A stretch of DNA of 64,000 bases, taken from assembly GCF_027213945.1 (NCBI RefSeq), contig NZ_JAPWGW010000001.1, forward strand, positions 186,001-250,000, written 5' to 3'. The first letter of the stretch is position 1. Each line of letters begins with the position of its first letter. Under the pieces are notes generated by a model. That model did no database searches, was not told the DNA's origin, and was given only the letters and a program-made list of their open reading frames with translations. The DNA comes from Henriciella marina. Its GTDB lineage: Bacteria > Pseudomonadota > Alphaproteobacteria > Caulobacterales > Hyphomonadaceae. A program made the translations under genes and the position numbers. This document shows positions 1 through 8,858 of this stretch, one piece after another.

Positions 1-78
1 TATTACTATGCCGAAGTCGATGGCGATATCGTGATGGTCCAGCTGGCGACCCAGCTTGTGACGCAGCTGCTCAACTAG
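1..78 (+). CDS. C-terminal end of an unidentified protein (partial)
   Basis: An open frame enters from the left edge and ends at the TAG at 76-78, giving 25 residues that finish in QLATQLVTQLLN. The Tyr-rich start followed by a short hydrophobic 'VDGDIVMVQLATQ' stretch is reminiscent of the C-terminus of RcnB-like periplasmic proteins, but 25 residues are too few to decide. A good intrinsic terminator follows 22 bases later, so this is the end of a real transcription unit. Confidence 0.5.
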   Translation, partial: YYYAEVDGDIVMVQLATQLVTQLLN

Positions 79-100
79 GCAGCCGCTCGCCAGACAAAAG

Positions 101-133
101 AAAGCTCCGGCCATGAAAAGCCGGGGCTTTTTC
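101..133 (+). terminator. Rho-independent terminator
   Basis: An 11-bp stem (101-111 with 120-130, one G-U pair) with an 8-base loop runs into a T-rich tail. It lies just downstream of the partial plus-strand gene that stops at 78. Being A/T-flanked, it could also act on the minus-strand lipoprotein gene ending at 153. Confidence 0.8.
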
Positions 134-152
134 TGTGTCGAGCAGGCTAGAT

Positions 153-677
153 CTAAGGTGCGCCGTTCTCCTGAACTCGCTCTTCGAGGCCTTCGCACTC
201 GGCAGGCTCCAGCATAATGTCGAGCCCGTCCGGTACGGCGCCTTCGGCGGCGAGATACCAGATGGCGCTGCCGCGCTGGCTATCGCCATCAACTTCCGTC
301 TGGGTGTCGAACATGACCGCCGCCGTCTCATCGGTCATGCCACTTGTAAGCGTTGTCGAGAAAGCCGCGTAATAGCCGGCCGCTTCCTGGTGTATGATGC
401 CCCAATTGTCGCCGCTGACCGTGCCGTCATCATTGACCATGACTTCAAGGCCTTCAGTTACGTTCGCGTCGTGGCGGAAATAGCAATAGGTGCCGGGCGT
501 CAGCGGATCTGCCTCTGTGAGCGGCGAGACAATTTCTGGCAGAGGTTGCTGCTCGATCGGGACTTCATCGCCCGTCATCGGACCTGCCTCAACTGGCGTG
601 GTCGGGGCCTCTTCGTCAGGCGCATCGCCTCCGCAGGCGGAAAGCGCGAGCGCGCCAGCTAGCAGCAAGTATCGCAT
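153..677 (-). CDS. Putative lipoprotein of unknown function
   Basis: The 174-residue product starts MRYLLLAGALALSAC, a lipoprotein signal peptide with lipobox LSAC at about residues 12-15. The mature N-terminus is acidic and Pro/Thr-rich (about 20-55), a typical linker. The rest is a small soluble domain with two further Cys (near TYCYFRHD and EPAECEG) that could form a disulfide in the periplasm. I recognise no family. The start codon is supported by the signal peptide. No operon partner: the next minus-strand gene upstream ends with its own terminator at 789-825. Confidence 0.75.
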   Translation of the reverse strand: MRYLLLAGALALSACGGDAPDEEAPTTPVEAGPMTGDEVPIEQQPLPEIVSPLTEADPLTPGTYCYFRHDANVTEGLEVMVNDDGTVSGDNWGIIHQEAAGYYAAFSTTLTSGMTDETAAVMFDTQTEVDGDSQRGSAIWYLAAEGAVPDGLDIMLEPAECEGLEERVQENGAP

Positions 678-788
678 CGTCCGGACCTCCCGCAGGCTTC
701 ATGCCTGCTCCTAAGGGAAACGTCTCACCACAGGGTGACCAAGACAAGTCCTAATCGAGGCGAGCAGCCAGAGGAAATACGTTATGCT

Positions 789-825
789 CAAAAAACAGGG
801 CCCCACCGTAATGGCAGGGCCCTGT
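789..825 (-). terminator. Rho-independent terminator of the DUF4168 gene
   Basis: A perfect 9-bp stem, 795-803 with 817-825, is followed on the minus strand by a run of six T (A-run at 790-795 on the plus strand). It lies 28 bases downstream of the stop codon at 853. Confidence 0.85.
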
Positions 826-852
826 CCGTAAAACTTGTTTTGTGACAGCGTT

Positions 853-1245
853 CTAGCTGTTCATTTCCGCGCGGATTTTTGTGGCAAGATCGGCATCGAC
901 CTGTGCCAGTTGTACGATCTGGGTAAAGCGCTGCGCGGTCAGACCTTCTGCCTTGATGGCAGCAATCATCTCAGCTTGCGCTTCGGCTTCAATCTCCTGG
1001 GCCGCTTCCTGATCCTCGGCTGCCTGCAGCTTCGGGGTCGCTTGTTCGGCAATCTCTGTCAGGGCGCCATTGGCGGCGACGAACTGCTCGATCTCAGCGT
1101 CGCTGACCGGGTCGATCTGCGGCTGCTGCATCTGGGGCTGGGCCTGCTGCGGTGCGCTTTGCTGGGCGACAGCTGCGCCGCCTGCGAGGGTCATGGCTGC
1201 TGCGAGGGCAGCGCCGGCACCGAAACGAAATCTGTTGAGAGACAT
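853..1245 (-). CDS. DUF4168 family exported protein
   Basis: The 130-residue product has a signal peptide (residues 1 to about 27, ending AVA-QQ), a Gln/Pro-rich linker and a helical domain beginning VSDAEIEQFVAANGAL. The D-x-E-I-x-x-F-x-x-A opening and the 'GLTAQRFTQIVQLAQVDADLATKI' end (helical, charged) match DUF4168, a periplasmic family of unknown role. The frame extends upstream to 1305, but ATG 1245 has an AAGGAG ribosome site about 7 bases ahead and puts the signal peptide at the N-terminus, so I chose it. Monocistronic, with its own terminator. Confidence 0.8.
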   Translation of the reverse strand: MSLNRFRFGAGAALAAAMTLAGGAAVAQQSAPQQAQPQMQQPQIDPVSDAEIEQFVAANGALTEIAEQATPKLQAAEDQEAAQEIEAEAQAEMIAAIKAEGLTAQRFTQIVQLAQVDADLATKIRAEMNS

Positions 1246-1670
1246 GGATGGTCTCCTTTCCTTGTTAGCGCGAAGGAGCCAAACAGATCGAAAGCCATGG
1301 TTCAACCCGTTGAGGACGGATGTGGGCGCTTTGTAATTTAATGGTTTTTCATGACAAAGCTGTCATTGACCCTGACGGGCGGCTTCTGCGACGAGCCAAC
1401 ATGCATTGCCCCTGTTCAAATACTGGCAGGCGCATTATCTCTTGCTGAGCACAAGGGCTGCGGCGTTCGAGGAAGCCAGCTGTCCGCCGACCTTACGTTC
1501 CGTCAAGGGAGCTGGCGCTGGGACTGGCCGTGGCCTATCCTAACCGGCACCCACCTAGTTACTAGGTCGACGGGACACGAGCGCCAAGACGGCGCACGCG
1601 GTCCTTGTGCATTCCTTTCCCTACCTATCCAGCTTGACAATCAGGTCGCTCCAGCTTGACAGGGCAGGCC
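1246..1670. other. Intergenic region, no gene seen
   Basis: This 425-bp gap separates two divergent genes and must hold both promoters. Short open frames here have no ribosome site or recognisable product. I see no strong hairpin and cannot place the promoters with confidence. Confidence 0.4.
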
Positions 1671-2531
1671 ATGTCAGCGACCACACTGCCCCTGCTCCTC
1701 TGCCTCCTGTCCGCCGTGACAGTCGCGCTCGCCAATTTCGCGGTGAAGCGGGGCGGAGACGTGCTCAGCGCGCGTATGGTACTGTCGATCACCTCGGCGT
1801 TCTGCGTGCTGCCCTTCGCCTTTTTCGTTCCCTTCCCGGAAGCCGCGCTCTGGCCAGCCATTACGATGGCGATCGGAGCGCACTGGGTCTACCAGTTTTT
1901 CATGATACGCGCCCTTCACCGGGGCGACCTGTCGCTCGTCTTCCCTGTCATGCGTGGGCTCGCGCCGCTGGCCACCGCCATCATCGCTGTTTTCGCGCTG
2001 CAGGAGATGCCGACATTGCTGGGCTGGGCAGGCCTGACACTCGCAACACTGGCACTGATCGTGTTCGCCCTTCCTACTGGCAAGTCGCTGGACCAGGCGT
2101 CCCTCGACCGGGTCGCGCTGATGTGGGCAGGGCTGACCGCGCTTGGCATCGGGCTCTATTCAGTGACGGACGCCTATGGCGTGCGGCTCGCAGAGAACCG
2201 GTTCACCTTCATTGTCTGGCTTTTCATGCTCGACTGGCTCGGCACCACGGCGGTGACCGTCTGGACGCGGCGCGGCCAGCTTTTCAAACGCCTGCGCCCG
2301 CAACTCGTCGGCGGCATGGTGGGCGGGGTCTCGTCGGTCATTTCTTATGGCGCGGCGCTGCTCGCTTTTTCGATGACGGACGCCGCGACGGTGACGGCGA
2401 TGCGCGAAACCTCTGTCGTGTTCGGTGCAATTCTCGGGGCGGTCTTCCTGAAGGAAGGGTTCGGGCCGCGCCGTATCGTGGCGGCCTGCGTCCTCGCGGC
2501 GGGCCTCCTTCTGCTTGAGACCAGCCTTTAA
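1671..2531 (+). CDS. EamA/DMT-superfamily transporter
   Basis: The 286-residue protein is almost entirely hydrophobic, with about ten predicted membrane helices in two repeats. Each repeat ends in the DMT pattern: 'FPVMRGLAPLATAIIAVFALQEMPTLLGWAG' region in the first half and 'MRETSVVFGAILGAVFLKEGFGPRR' region in the second. These are the small-molecule export family EamA; the substrate cannot be read from sequence. ATG 1671 is preferred over an in-frame TTG at 1656. The downstream flippase gene follows after 35 bases on the same strand and may be co-transcribed. Confidence 0.85.
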   Translation: MSATTLPLLLCLLSAVTVALANFAVKRGGDVLSARMVLSITSAFCVLPFAFFVPFPEAALWPAITMAIGAHWVYQFFMIRALHRGDLSLVFPVMRGLAPLATAIIAVFALQEMPTLLGWAGLTLATLALIVFALPTGKSLDQASLDRVALMWAGLTALGIGLYSVTDAYGVRLAENRFTFIVWLFMLDWLGTTAVTVWTRRGQLFKRLRPQLVGGMVGGVSSVISYGAALLAFSMTDAATVTAMRETSVVFGAILGAVFLKEGFGPRRIVAACVLAAGLLLLETSL

Positions 2532-2566
2532 TCCTCCTTTCGGATATAGCTGTTAGGGGCGGGCAT

Positions 2567-4027
2567 ATGAAACTTGCCCGCCATCTTGCAGGCTATCTGC
2601 CGGCTAACCTCGCCAGCGCGCTCGCCTCTTTCGGGGCGGTCTATGTCTTCACGCGCCTGCTGGGGCCGGAAGAATATGGCCGCTATGCGCTGATGCTGTC
2701 TGTGATGGCGCTGATCCACACGCTGACGCTCGCGCCGGGTGAAGCGGCCGCCTATCGCTACACCGCCAAGGCACGCGCCGAAGGTGAGCGCGCGCTGGCC
2801 GAGCATTTCGCAACCGTGCGGGCGCTGCTCTTGCGCTCTTTGCTGTTAGCGGCACTGGCGATGGTGATAATGGCCGCGGCCGTCTCCCATATGCCGCAAT
2901 ACCTGCACATCCTGCCATGGATTGCGCTTTCCATGCCGATCAGCACGCTGGTACAGGCCACCCTGGAGGCACATCGCGCCAGCCAGCAGGTGCAACGCTA
3001 TGTTGTCGTATATTCGTTCAAGCTTCTCGGCGGCTTCGGGCTGGGGGCCATCATCGCATGGCTGACGGATGCGGGCGCCGCCGCGCCCTTTATAGGGCTT
3101 GTGATCGCCGGTCTCATTGTCGGTATTCCGCAACTGCTCTGGTTGCAGAGGCAGGCGAGAGGCGCCTCTCCGAACGTGGCCAAGATCCGCGCCTATTACT
3201 CCTATGGCCTGCCGATCGCAGCGGCCTTGTCGCTCGACCTCCTTCTCTCCGTCGCCGACCGTTTTCTCATTTCCATATTTATCGGGGAGGCTGCTGTCGG
3301 TGCCTATGCGGCGGGCTATGGCGTTGCGGACAAGACGATCTTGCTCCTCTGCGCCTGGGCCGCCATGGCCGGTCAGCCACTTGTCCTGGCTGCCTATGAA
3401 GAAGAAGGCCCCGACGCTGCGCGGCGTGAAGCCCGGAGCCTTGTATCGACCATGCTGCTGATCGGGCTTCCAGCTGCCATGGGCCTCGCCCTTGTTGCCG
3501 AACCGCTTTCTGAAGCGCTCATCGGCGAAGATCTTCGTGAGCAGGCTGCGCGCATCATCCCATGGATCGCCTTTGCCGGTCTCATGAACGGCCTTCTGAT
3601 GCATTACTATGCAGAAGCTTTCCAGCTCGCGCAGAAGACAGGGGAGCAGGCGCTGCTGATGTTGATCCCCGCAGGCGTCAACATCGCAGCGAATATCGTA
3701 CTGATCCCGCAATTCGGGATTATCGGTGCCGTTGCCGCCACGATTGCGAGCTATACAATCGGCATACTGGTGATTGCCGGACGCGGCCGACGCTATGTCG
3801 CCTTCCCATTCCCGTTCGTACCGGTCCTCAAGATCCTCATAGCCTCGCTCGCCATGTGGCCAGCCATTGCAATAATACCGGAGTTTGGCGGCTGGCCGGA
3901 GCTGATTGCGAAAGCATTCGCGGGGGCAATCGTGTATGCGGCAGCCGCGCTTGCGATTGATGCTGGAGGTGCCAGATCATTCGTGCAAGACAGGCTCAAC
4001 GCATCCACCGAGCCCCCAGCTACGTAA
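2567..4027 (+). CDS. Polysaccharide flippase / oligosaccharide exporter (MATE-like, Wzx type)
   Basis: The 486-residue membrane protein has about 12-14 hydrophobic segments and the opening typical of PST exporters: an amphipathic start, then 'LASFGAVYVFTRLLGPEEYGRYAL'. A second repeat begins near residue 215 (YYSYGLPIAAALSLDLLLSVADRFLI), with 'AGYGVADK' following. The family flips lipid-linked sugars across the inner membrane. No glycosyltransferase cluster adjoins it, so its polysaccharide is unknown. It lies 8 bases upstream of yciB on the same strand and is probably co-transcribed. Confidence 0.85.
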   Translation: MKLARHLAGYLPANLASALASFGAVYVFTRLLGPEEYGRYALMLSVMALIHTLTLAPGEAAAYRYTAKARAEGERALAEHFATVRALLLRSLLLAALAMVIMAAAVSHMPQYLHILPWIALSMPISTLVQATLEAHRASQQVQRYVVVYSFKLLGGFGLGAIIAWLTDAGAAAPFIGLVIAGLIVGIPQLLWLQRQARGASPNVAKIRAYYSYGLPIAAALSLDLLLSVADRFLISIFIGEAAVGAYAAGYGVADKTILLLCAWAAMAGQPLVLAAYEEEGPDAARREARSLVSTMLLIGLPAAMGLALVAEPLSEALIGEDLREQAARIIPWIAFAGLMNGLLMHYYAEAFQLAQKTGEQALLMLIPAGVNIAANIVLIPQFGIIGAVAATIASYTIGILVIAGRGRRYVAFPFPFVPVLKILIASLAMWPAIAIIPEFGGWPELIAKAFAGAIVYAAAALAIDAGGARSFVQDRLNASTEPPAT

Positions 4028-4035
4028 CAGGCTTC

Positions 4036-4809
4036 ATGACCGACAAAAGCTCCGACCTGGACACTGCCGCCAACAAAGCCAACCAGATCTGGGGTGAGCT
4101 CCTGCCCGTGATCGCTTTCGTGGCGATCTACAATCTGATCCGGCTGCTCGGTATCGACGTCGAGACGACCATCGGCGGCGTCGATATGGCCATCAATTCC
4201 GATACCGCGCTTTATTGGGCGACTGGCGTTCTCATCATCCTGACTGTTGGTTTCATCGCCCGCAGGCTGATGACAGGCGGGCGCGTGCCGTTGTTTACGC
4301 TGCTCAGCGCCGGCATTGTCGGCTCGTTCGGGATTATCGGCATCGTGCTGCAGGACAAGGGCTTCATCTATGCCAAGCCGACAATCCAGCAGCTGATCCT
4401 TGCCGGTTTCATCTTCGGCTCGCTCGCCTTCGGCACGAACATCTGGAAAGTGATGTTCAAAAACGTGTTCGACCTGCCCGACCATGCCTGGACCCAGCTT
4501 GCGATCCGCTGGGGCGGCTATTTCGTCTTCATGGCCGCCGCCAATGAATTCGTGTGGCGCTATTTCGTGCCACCACTGGAAGAGCCGCTTCGCATCGCAG
4601 GCCTGCTCTGGGCGCCAGCTGGGGAGTACGATTTCCTCGGCATTACGTTCGGGGCACGTAATTTCGAGGATGCCTGGGCGACCTGGTGGAAGCTCGGCAC
4701 CTGGGTGATCACGCTCGCCTTCGGTGCTGCCAACGTACCCTATACGATGAAGCATCTGCGCGACAGCGATGACGATGCTGGGAAAAGCGAAAGCGAAGCT
4801 AGCGCGTAA
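4036..4809 (+). CDS. yciB: YciB/IspZ inner-membrane-spanning septation protein
   Basis: The 257-residue protein has about six membrane helices. It shows the family landmarks: a start around 'ELLPVIAFVAIYN', the central 'FGTNIWKVMFKNVFDLPDHAW' stretch and 'FVFMAAANEFVWRYF'. YciB (older names IspZ/septation protein A) acts in envelope synthesis and division. It is somewhat longer than the E. coli protein because of an insertion after the 'EFVWRYF' segment (about 185-215). It overlaps the 3' end of the convergent Nudix gene by 11 bases. Confidence 0.85.
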   Translation: MTDKSSDLDTAANKANQIWGELLPVIAFVAIYNLIRLLGIDVETTIGGVDMAINSDTALYWATGVLIILTVGFIARRLMTGGRVPLFTLLSAGIVGSFGIIGIVLQDKGFIYAKPTIQQLILAGFIFGSLAFGTNIWKVMFKNVFDLPDHAWTQLAIRWGGYFVFMAAANEFVWRYFVPPLEEPLRIAGLLWAPAGEYDFLGITFGARNFEDAWATWWKLGTWVITLAFGAANVPYTMKHLRDSDDDAGKSESEASA

Positions 4810-5335
4810 CCTTCTCGGTGTTCGGCGGATTGCCATAAGGCACGAAATCCGCCTTGCCGCGTGTTTCAGCATAATGCGTCAGCGCCCAGACGACTGTCGG
4901 GAAAGCAAGCTCCGACCAGGGAATATCCTTCCAGTCGAAAAGCTGCACATCAAGGCTTTCAGGTCCCGCTTCGAAGTCTGATGCCAGGCGTGCGCGGAAC
5001 ATGACCTGCACCTGACCGATGCGCGGTATGGAGTAGGTCGCCAGCATCCGGTCAATTTCAATCGTGGCGCAGGCTTCCTCGCGGGCTTCGCGCTGCGCGG
5101 CCTCCTCAATCGTTTCGCCGAGCTCCATATAGCCTGCTGGCAGCGTCCAGAAGCCCTTGCGCGGTTCGATCGCGCGCTTGCAGAGCAGGATCTGGTCGCC
5201 CCTAGTCACGACGGAGCCTGCTACGATGCGGGGATTGCGGTAATCCACGAAGCCGCAAGTCTGGCAGATCCGGCGTTCACGGTCATCGCCATTCGGAACG
5301 CCAAGCTCGAATTTCTCGTCCACTGTCTGTGTCAT
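4799..5335 (-). CDS. NUDIX hydrolase with N-terminal zinc-ribbon-like segment
   Basis: The 178-residue protein starts MTQTVDEKF and has a short CxxC segment (ICQTCGFVDYRNP, about 23-35). The Nudix box (G-x5-E-x7-REAREEA) follows at about 75-97 after 'WTLPAGYMELGE'. Such enzymes cleave nucleoside diphosphates linked to another group; the ribbon plus 'RNPRIVAGSVV' is shared with NADH-pyrophosphatase-like members, but the substrate is unknown. The frame extends upstream without a stop. ATG 5335 is chosen because the extension has no family similarity and runs into the promoter region of the divergent MarR gene. Confidence 0.85.
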   Translation of the reverse strand: MTQTVDEKFELGVPNGDDRERRICQTCGFVDYRNPRIVAGSVVTRGDQILLCKRAIEPRKGFWTLPAGYMELGETIEEAAQREAREEACATIEIDRMLATYSIPRIGQVQVMFRARLASDFEAGPESLDVQLFDWKDIPWSELAFPTVVWALTHYAETRGKADFVPYGNPPNTEKVTR

Positions 5336-5447
5336 CAACCTGTTAACGTGCTGGTTTATTGCGAACCCACATTGATCCGCACACTGTTTGTTTCCAGATA
5401 TTGTCTGAAAACCGACGAAGCAAAGTGAACTGCAAGGATAGATCGAG

Positions 5448-6047
5448 ATGGCTGACCAACAAGACACGCAGACCTTTGATCTGTCCAAATCGACCAGCCA
5501 TTTGCTGCACCGGGCTCAGCAGGCCGCCGTCAATTTATCGACTGATGCGCTGGCGGCCCAGGGGCTGACCCTTCGCCAGTTTGCGGTGCTCGCGGCGCTT
5601 GCCGCCGAAGAAGGCCAGAGCCAGTCCAGCCTTGTCGACCGCACGGGCATCGACCGCTCGACGCTCGCCGAAATGGTCCGCCGGATGGAGGCTGCTGGCT
5701 ATATTGAGCGCACCACCTCGCCAGAGGATGCCCGCGCCAAGGCAGTCTCTCTTCTGGCAAAGGGCCGTGCGGTCTATGAAGCTGCCCTGCCGGGGGTGGA
5801 AGCGGCAGACAAAGAACTGCTCGCCATGATACGCGCCAATCGCCGTGCAGGCTTCATCCTGTCGCTTGCCGCCATCGGCGCGCCAGAGGAAGAGGTTGAG
5901 GTCGAGGAAGCGGTCGCTGAAGATGCTGCGGACGGCGGCGCCGAGACAAGCAAGAAATCCAAGCCGAAGAAGTCCAAGAAGGACAAGGCGGCAAAGGCGG
6001 ACAAATCGAAGTCCGACAAGAAGAAGAAAAAGAAAAAAAAGAAGTAG
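5448..6047 (+). CDS. MarR-family transcriptional regulator with a poly-lysine tail
   Basis: The 199-residue protein has a MarR winged-helix domain at about 15-120: 'LTLRQFAVLAALAAEEGQSQ', a recognition helix around 'TGIDRSTLAEMVRRMEAAGYIER', and the wing 'TSPEDARAKAVSLLAKGR'. After about 140 it becomes an acidic stretch (EEEVEVEEAVAEDAAD), then a tail of alternating Lys/Ser/Asp ending in nine consecutive lysines. The tail is low-complexity and A-rich in DNA, which makes its length prone to slippage. It is divergent from the Nudix gene. The ligand is unknown. Confidence 0.85.
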   Translation: MADQQDTQTFDLSKSTSHLLHRAQQAAVNLSTDALAAQGLTLRQFAVLAALAAEEGQSQSSLVDRTGIDRSTLAEMVRRMEAAGYIERTTSPEDARAKAVSLLAKGRAVYEAALPGVEAADKELLAMIRANRRAGFILSLAAIGAPEEEVEVEEAVAEDAADGGAETSKKSKPKKSKKDKAAKADKSKSDKKKKKKKKK

Positions 6048-6054
6048 GTGCGGC

Positions 6055-6576
6055 CTAACCGCCGAGCGCTTCTGCGACCTGCTGGCTGCGTTCTGGGTCC
6101 AGCGGACCGCGCACGTGCAGGATGATCTGCCCGTCGGCGCTGATCACGAAGGTCTCAGGCACGCCCGTCAGACCAAAGTCGAGACCGCCCTGCCCTGACG
6201 GGTCGACACCAATCTGCTCGAACGGGTTTCCAAGCTCTTCCAGGAAGGCGCGCGTCGCTTCAGGCACATCCTTGTAGGCAAGGCCGTAGACCTGCCCGGG
6301 AAAGGTTTCTGCAAGCGCAGTGATGTCGCCATGCTCAGCCCGGCAAGGCGCGCACCAGCTGGCAAACAGGTTCACCATGACCGGGCCATCACCGGGCGGG
6401 GTGGCAAAGCTGATCTCCTGTTCTGGCGCATCTAGCAGCGGGAAGGCGCGGTCAGGCGCGCTGCGGTCGGCCTTGGCGACAAAGCTCTCATCATCGGGCT
6501 GCATCAGCTGATACGCCCCGAGAACGCCGAGCCCGAGCAGGAGCGCCACTGGAATAGTAAGCAGCCAGCGTTTCAT
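6055..6576 (-). CDS. ccmG: Thiol:disulfide interchange protein CcmG/DsbE
   Basis: The 173-residue protein has an N-terminal membrane anchor (about 5-24) and a periplasmic thioredoxin fold. The active site WCAPC is at about 72-76, preceded by 'MVNLFAS' and followed by 'GVPETFVISADGQI', where the conserved cis-proline lies. CcmG reduces apocytochrome c or CcmH for haem ligation. It is the last gene of the ccmABCDG series; its ATG overlaps the ccmD stop (TGATG), so translation is coupled. Confidence 0.93.
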   Translation of the reverse strand: MKRWLLTIPVALLLGLGVLGAYQLMQPDDESFVAKADRSAPDRAFPLLDAPEQEISFATPPGDGPVMVNLFASWCAPCRAEHGDITALAETFPGQVYGLAYKDVPEATRAFLEELGNPFEQIGVDPSGQGGLDFGLTGVPETFVISADGQIILHVRGPLDPERSQQVAEALGG

Positions 6577-6731
6577 CAGCTCTGCTCCCTTTCGGCCTGC
6601 AGACGGTCCAGACGGCGCTTGGCGATCCGCGCGCGGATCAGCGCGTAGACAAACAGCCCGATCGGCACGACCGCGCCGATGGCATAAATGGCCCAGATAA
6701 AGCCTGCGTTCTGTTCAAAGACCGGAAGCAT
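6576..6731 (-). CDS. ccmD: Haem exporter protein CcmD
   Basis: A 51-residue protein, MLPVFEQNAGFIWAIYAIGA at the start, with one membrane helix (about 10-32) and a strongly basic cytoplasmic tail rich in Arg/Lys (33-50). This is the standard CcmD layout: small single-pass protein that helps release holo-CcmE from the CcmABC complex. Position between ccmC and ccmG and the one-base overlap with ccmG support it. It is easily missed because of its size. Confidence 0.9.
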   Translation of the reverse strand: MLPVFEQNAGFIWAIYAIGAVVPIGLFVYALIRARIAKRRLDRLQAEREQS

Positions 6732-6734
6732 GGT

Positions 6735-7466
6735 TCAGGACCCCGACAGCTTGCGCGCGATGAGAACGTCGCCGCGGCGGCCCCAGACCTCCGCGCGCAT
6801 CAGCATCATGGTGAGGCCCGCAAAGAAGATCATGTGCGCCAGTCCGCCGATCAGGAGCGGCGTCAGGTAGACAGGCGGCATGGCCGGTCCGTCGAGGCGC
6901 AGCACGCTCGCATCCTGATGAATGGACGACCAGATATCGACCGAGAACTTGATGAGCGGCACATTGACGGCGCCGACCATGGCGAGGATTGCGCCAGCGC
7001 GCGCTGCCTTCTGGCGCGTCTCCATGGCTGCACGCAGCGCCATATAGCCAAGGAAGAGGAAGAACATGACCAGCACCGACATCATGCGGGCATCATCCCA
7101 GAGCCACCAGGTGCCCCAGGTCGGCTTGCCCCAGATGCTGCCTGTTGCGAGGCACATCGCCGTATAGGCTGCGCCGAGCGGGGCGATGGACTTTGCCGCC
7201 ATGTCGGCAAGCTCATGCCGCCAGATGAACCAGATGAGGCTGGTCGCAGCGAGGCCCATATAGCTTGCCATGGCGAGCCAGGCAGACGGGACATGGACGA
7301 ACATGGCGCGCATGATGTCGCCGCCCTGATAGTCATCCTGTGGCACGACCCAGAGGCCCTGCCAGACGCTCCACACCATCAGCAATGCGCCGATGCACAG
7401 ACAAGCAGGCGCGAGCCAGCGCGAAAGCGCCATGAAACGATGCGGATTGGCAAAAGCCCTGATCAT
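6735..7466 (-). CDS. ccmC: Haem exporter protein CcmC
   Basis: The 243-residue membrane protein has six helices and the tryptophan-rich haem-handling motif WGTWWLWDDARMMS at about 120-133 in a periplasmic loop. The flanking conserved His residues are near 'FVHVPSAW' and 'SIHQDASV'. CcmC presents haem to CcmE. ATG 7466 has an AGGGGGA ribosome site; the open frame continues about 100 codons upstream through ccmB, which I treat as noise. It is 3 bases from ccmD and 22 from ccmB. Confidence 0.93.
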   Translation of the reverse strand: MIRAFANPHRFMALSRWLAPACLCIGALLMVWSVWQGLWVVPQDDYQGGDIMRAMFVHVPSAWLAMASYMGLAATSLIWFIWRHELADMAAKSIAPLGAAYTAMCLATGSIWGKPTWGTWWLWDDARMMSVLVMFFLFLGYMALRAAMETRQKAARAGAILAMVGAVNVPLIKFSVDIWSSIHQDASVLRLDGPAMPPVYLTPLLIGGLAHMIFFAGLTMMLMRAEVWGRRGDVLIARKLSGS

Positions 7467-7488
7467 GGCTCCCCCTGATAAAGGTCTC

Positions 7489-8151
7489 TCAATCGACCGC
7501 CAAGCGCAGCGCCGCAGATGCGGCGAAAGGTGCAATCGAAAGCGCGAAGAGCGTCGTTGCCGAGAGGAAGAGCAGGCTCGGTCCCCCCGGCCCCTCAATT
7601 GTTGCAAGCGCCCCGAAGATCGCCGTCGGCACGAAGAGCGGCAGCGCGAGCAGCGAAATGAGTAGCCCGCCCCGTGCCACGCTTGCCGCAAGCGCCCCCG
7701 CCACACCGCCCCATAGGAAAAAGGCCAGACCGCCGAGCCCATAGGCCAGCATGGCGGGCACAAGCGCGCCCGCATCGACCTGAAGCGCGATGCCGATGGG
7801 CGGGGTCAGCAGGACAAGCGGCAGACCAGAGACGAGCCAGTGCGCGATGATCTTGGCTGCGGCGACGAGGAAGAGCGGCGTCTCCTCTTGCGCCCAGAGC
7901 TCCAAGACGCCGTCTTCAAGGTCCGCCTGAAAGACCCGCTCCATGGAAACAAGAGAGGCAAGCGCGAGCGCGACCCAGAGAATGCCTGTGCCGATAGATG
8001 AGAGCTGGCTGGCCTCACTGCCCACCGTGAACGGGACCAGCATGGCCGCGCCGGCAAAGAAGCCGATTGGGAGCAACACGCCTGCGCCGCCTGCCCAGGC
8101 CTCACCAAGGGCCTGACGGAAGGCTGCACGAAGGGGAGAGGGGCTTCTCAT
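7489..8151 (-). CDS. ccmB: Haem exporter protein CcmB
   Basis: The 220-residue protein has six membrane segments. The N-terminal part reads 'ALGEAWAGGAGVLLPIGFF' and 'GILWVALALASLVSMERVFQADLEDGVLE', matching CcmB, the permease partner of CcmA. The start ATG overlaps the 3' end of ccmA by four bases, so the two are translationally coupled. Confidence 0.92.
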   Translation of the reverse strand: MRSPSPLRAAFRQALGEAWAGGAGVLLPIGFFAGAAMLVPFTVGSEASQLSSIGTGILWVALALASLVSMERVFQADLEDGVLELWAQEETPLFLVAAAKIIAHWLVSGLPLVLLTPPIGIALQVDAGALVPAMLAYGLGGLAFFLWGGVAGALAASVARGGLLISLLALPLFVPTAIFGALATIEGPGGPSLLFLSATTLFALSIAPFAASAALRLAVD

Positions 8152-8720
8152 AGCTGCACCTCACCGCTCGCCTCGAACGGCGCTTCGCCATGGAGCGCTG
8201 TGATTACCGCGCCGCCAGACGCGCGGTGCCGGTCGATGAGACTGGTGACAAGCGCCTTGCCCTGAGTATCCAGTGCAGAGAATGGCTCATCCAGCAGCCA
8301 GAGCGGGCGATCTGCGAGCAGCAGGCGTGCAATGGCGGTGCGCCGCTTCTGGCCTGCTGACAGCAGGCGACCTGCAACATCGAAAGGCCGCTCAATCCCC
8401 ATATGGCTCGCGATCTCTATTGCATCAGCGGTGCTTCCCCACACGCGGCCCCAGTGCGTTAGGTGCGCGCGCGGCGTTTCATGCGGCTTCAGCCCGTTGC
8501 GATGGCCGATCCAGTGATGGCGGACCGGACGTTCCACCGTCCCGGCGTCCGGGCGCGACAGGCCACCCAGCATACGAAGAAGTGTGGACTTGCCCGCACC
8601 ATTTGCCCCGCGCAGCACAAGCGCCTCGCCCGCTTTCGCCTCAACCGAAAGGTCCGAGAACAGGACGCGTTCACCCCGGATTGCGCCCAGTCCGACTGCC
8701 TTGATCAGAAACTCATTCAT
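8148..8720 (-). CDS. ccmA: Haem exporter ATP-binding protein CcmA
   Basis: The 190-residue ABC ATPase has Walker [10 protein letters not shown] (about 38-46), signature LSAGQKRR (about 122-129), and Walker B '[12 protein letters not shown]' (about 142-153). It powers the CcmABCD complex that forms and releases holo-CcmE. ATG 8720 is preferred to a TTG at 8741. First gene of the operon ccmA-B-C-D-G. ccmE, ccmF and ccmH are not in the window; in alphaproteobacteria they are commonly in another locus. Divergent from acnA across about 140 bp. Confidence 0.93.
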   Translation of the reverse strand: MNEFLIKAVGLGAIRGERVLFSDLSVEAKAGEALVLRGANGAGKSTLLRMLGGLSRPDAGTVERPVRHHWIGHRNGLKPHETPRAHLTHWGRVWGSTADAIEIASHMGIERPFDVAGRLLSAGQKRRTAIARLLLADRPLWLLDEPFSALDTQGKALVTSLIDRHRASGGAVITALHGEAPFEASGEVQL

Positions 8721-8858
8721 CGTGGCTGCGTTTTCTGCCAAGAAGTCTCATCCCCGTGCAATTGCGTATGCCGCACATCGACTATAAGAGACAGGCAAAC
8801 CAGCGCAGCGCACCGGCGCGCGCCCACCGGACACATGCAAGAAGAGGTCACTCCCACG

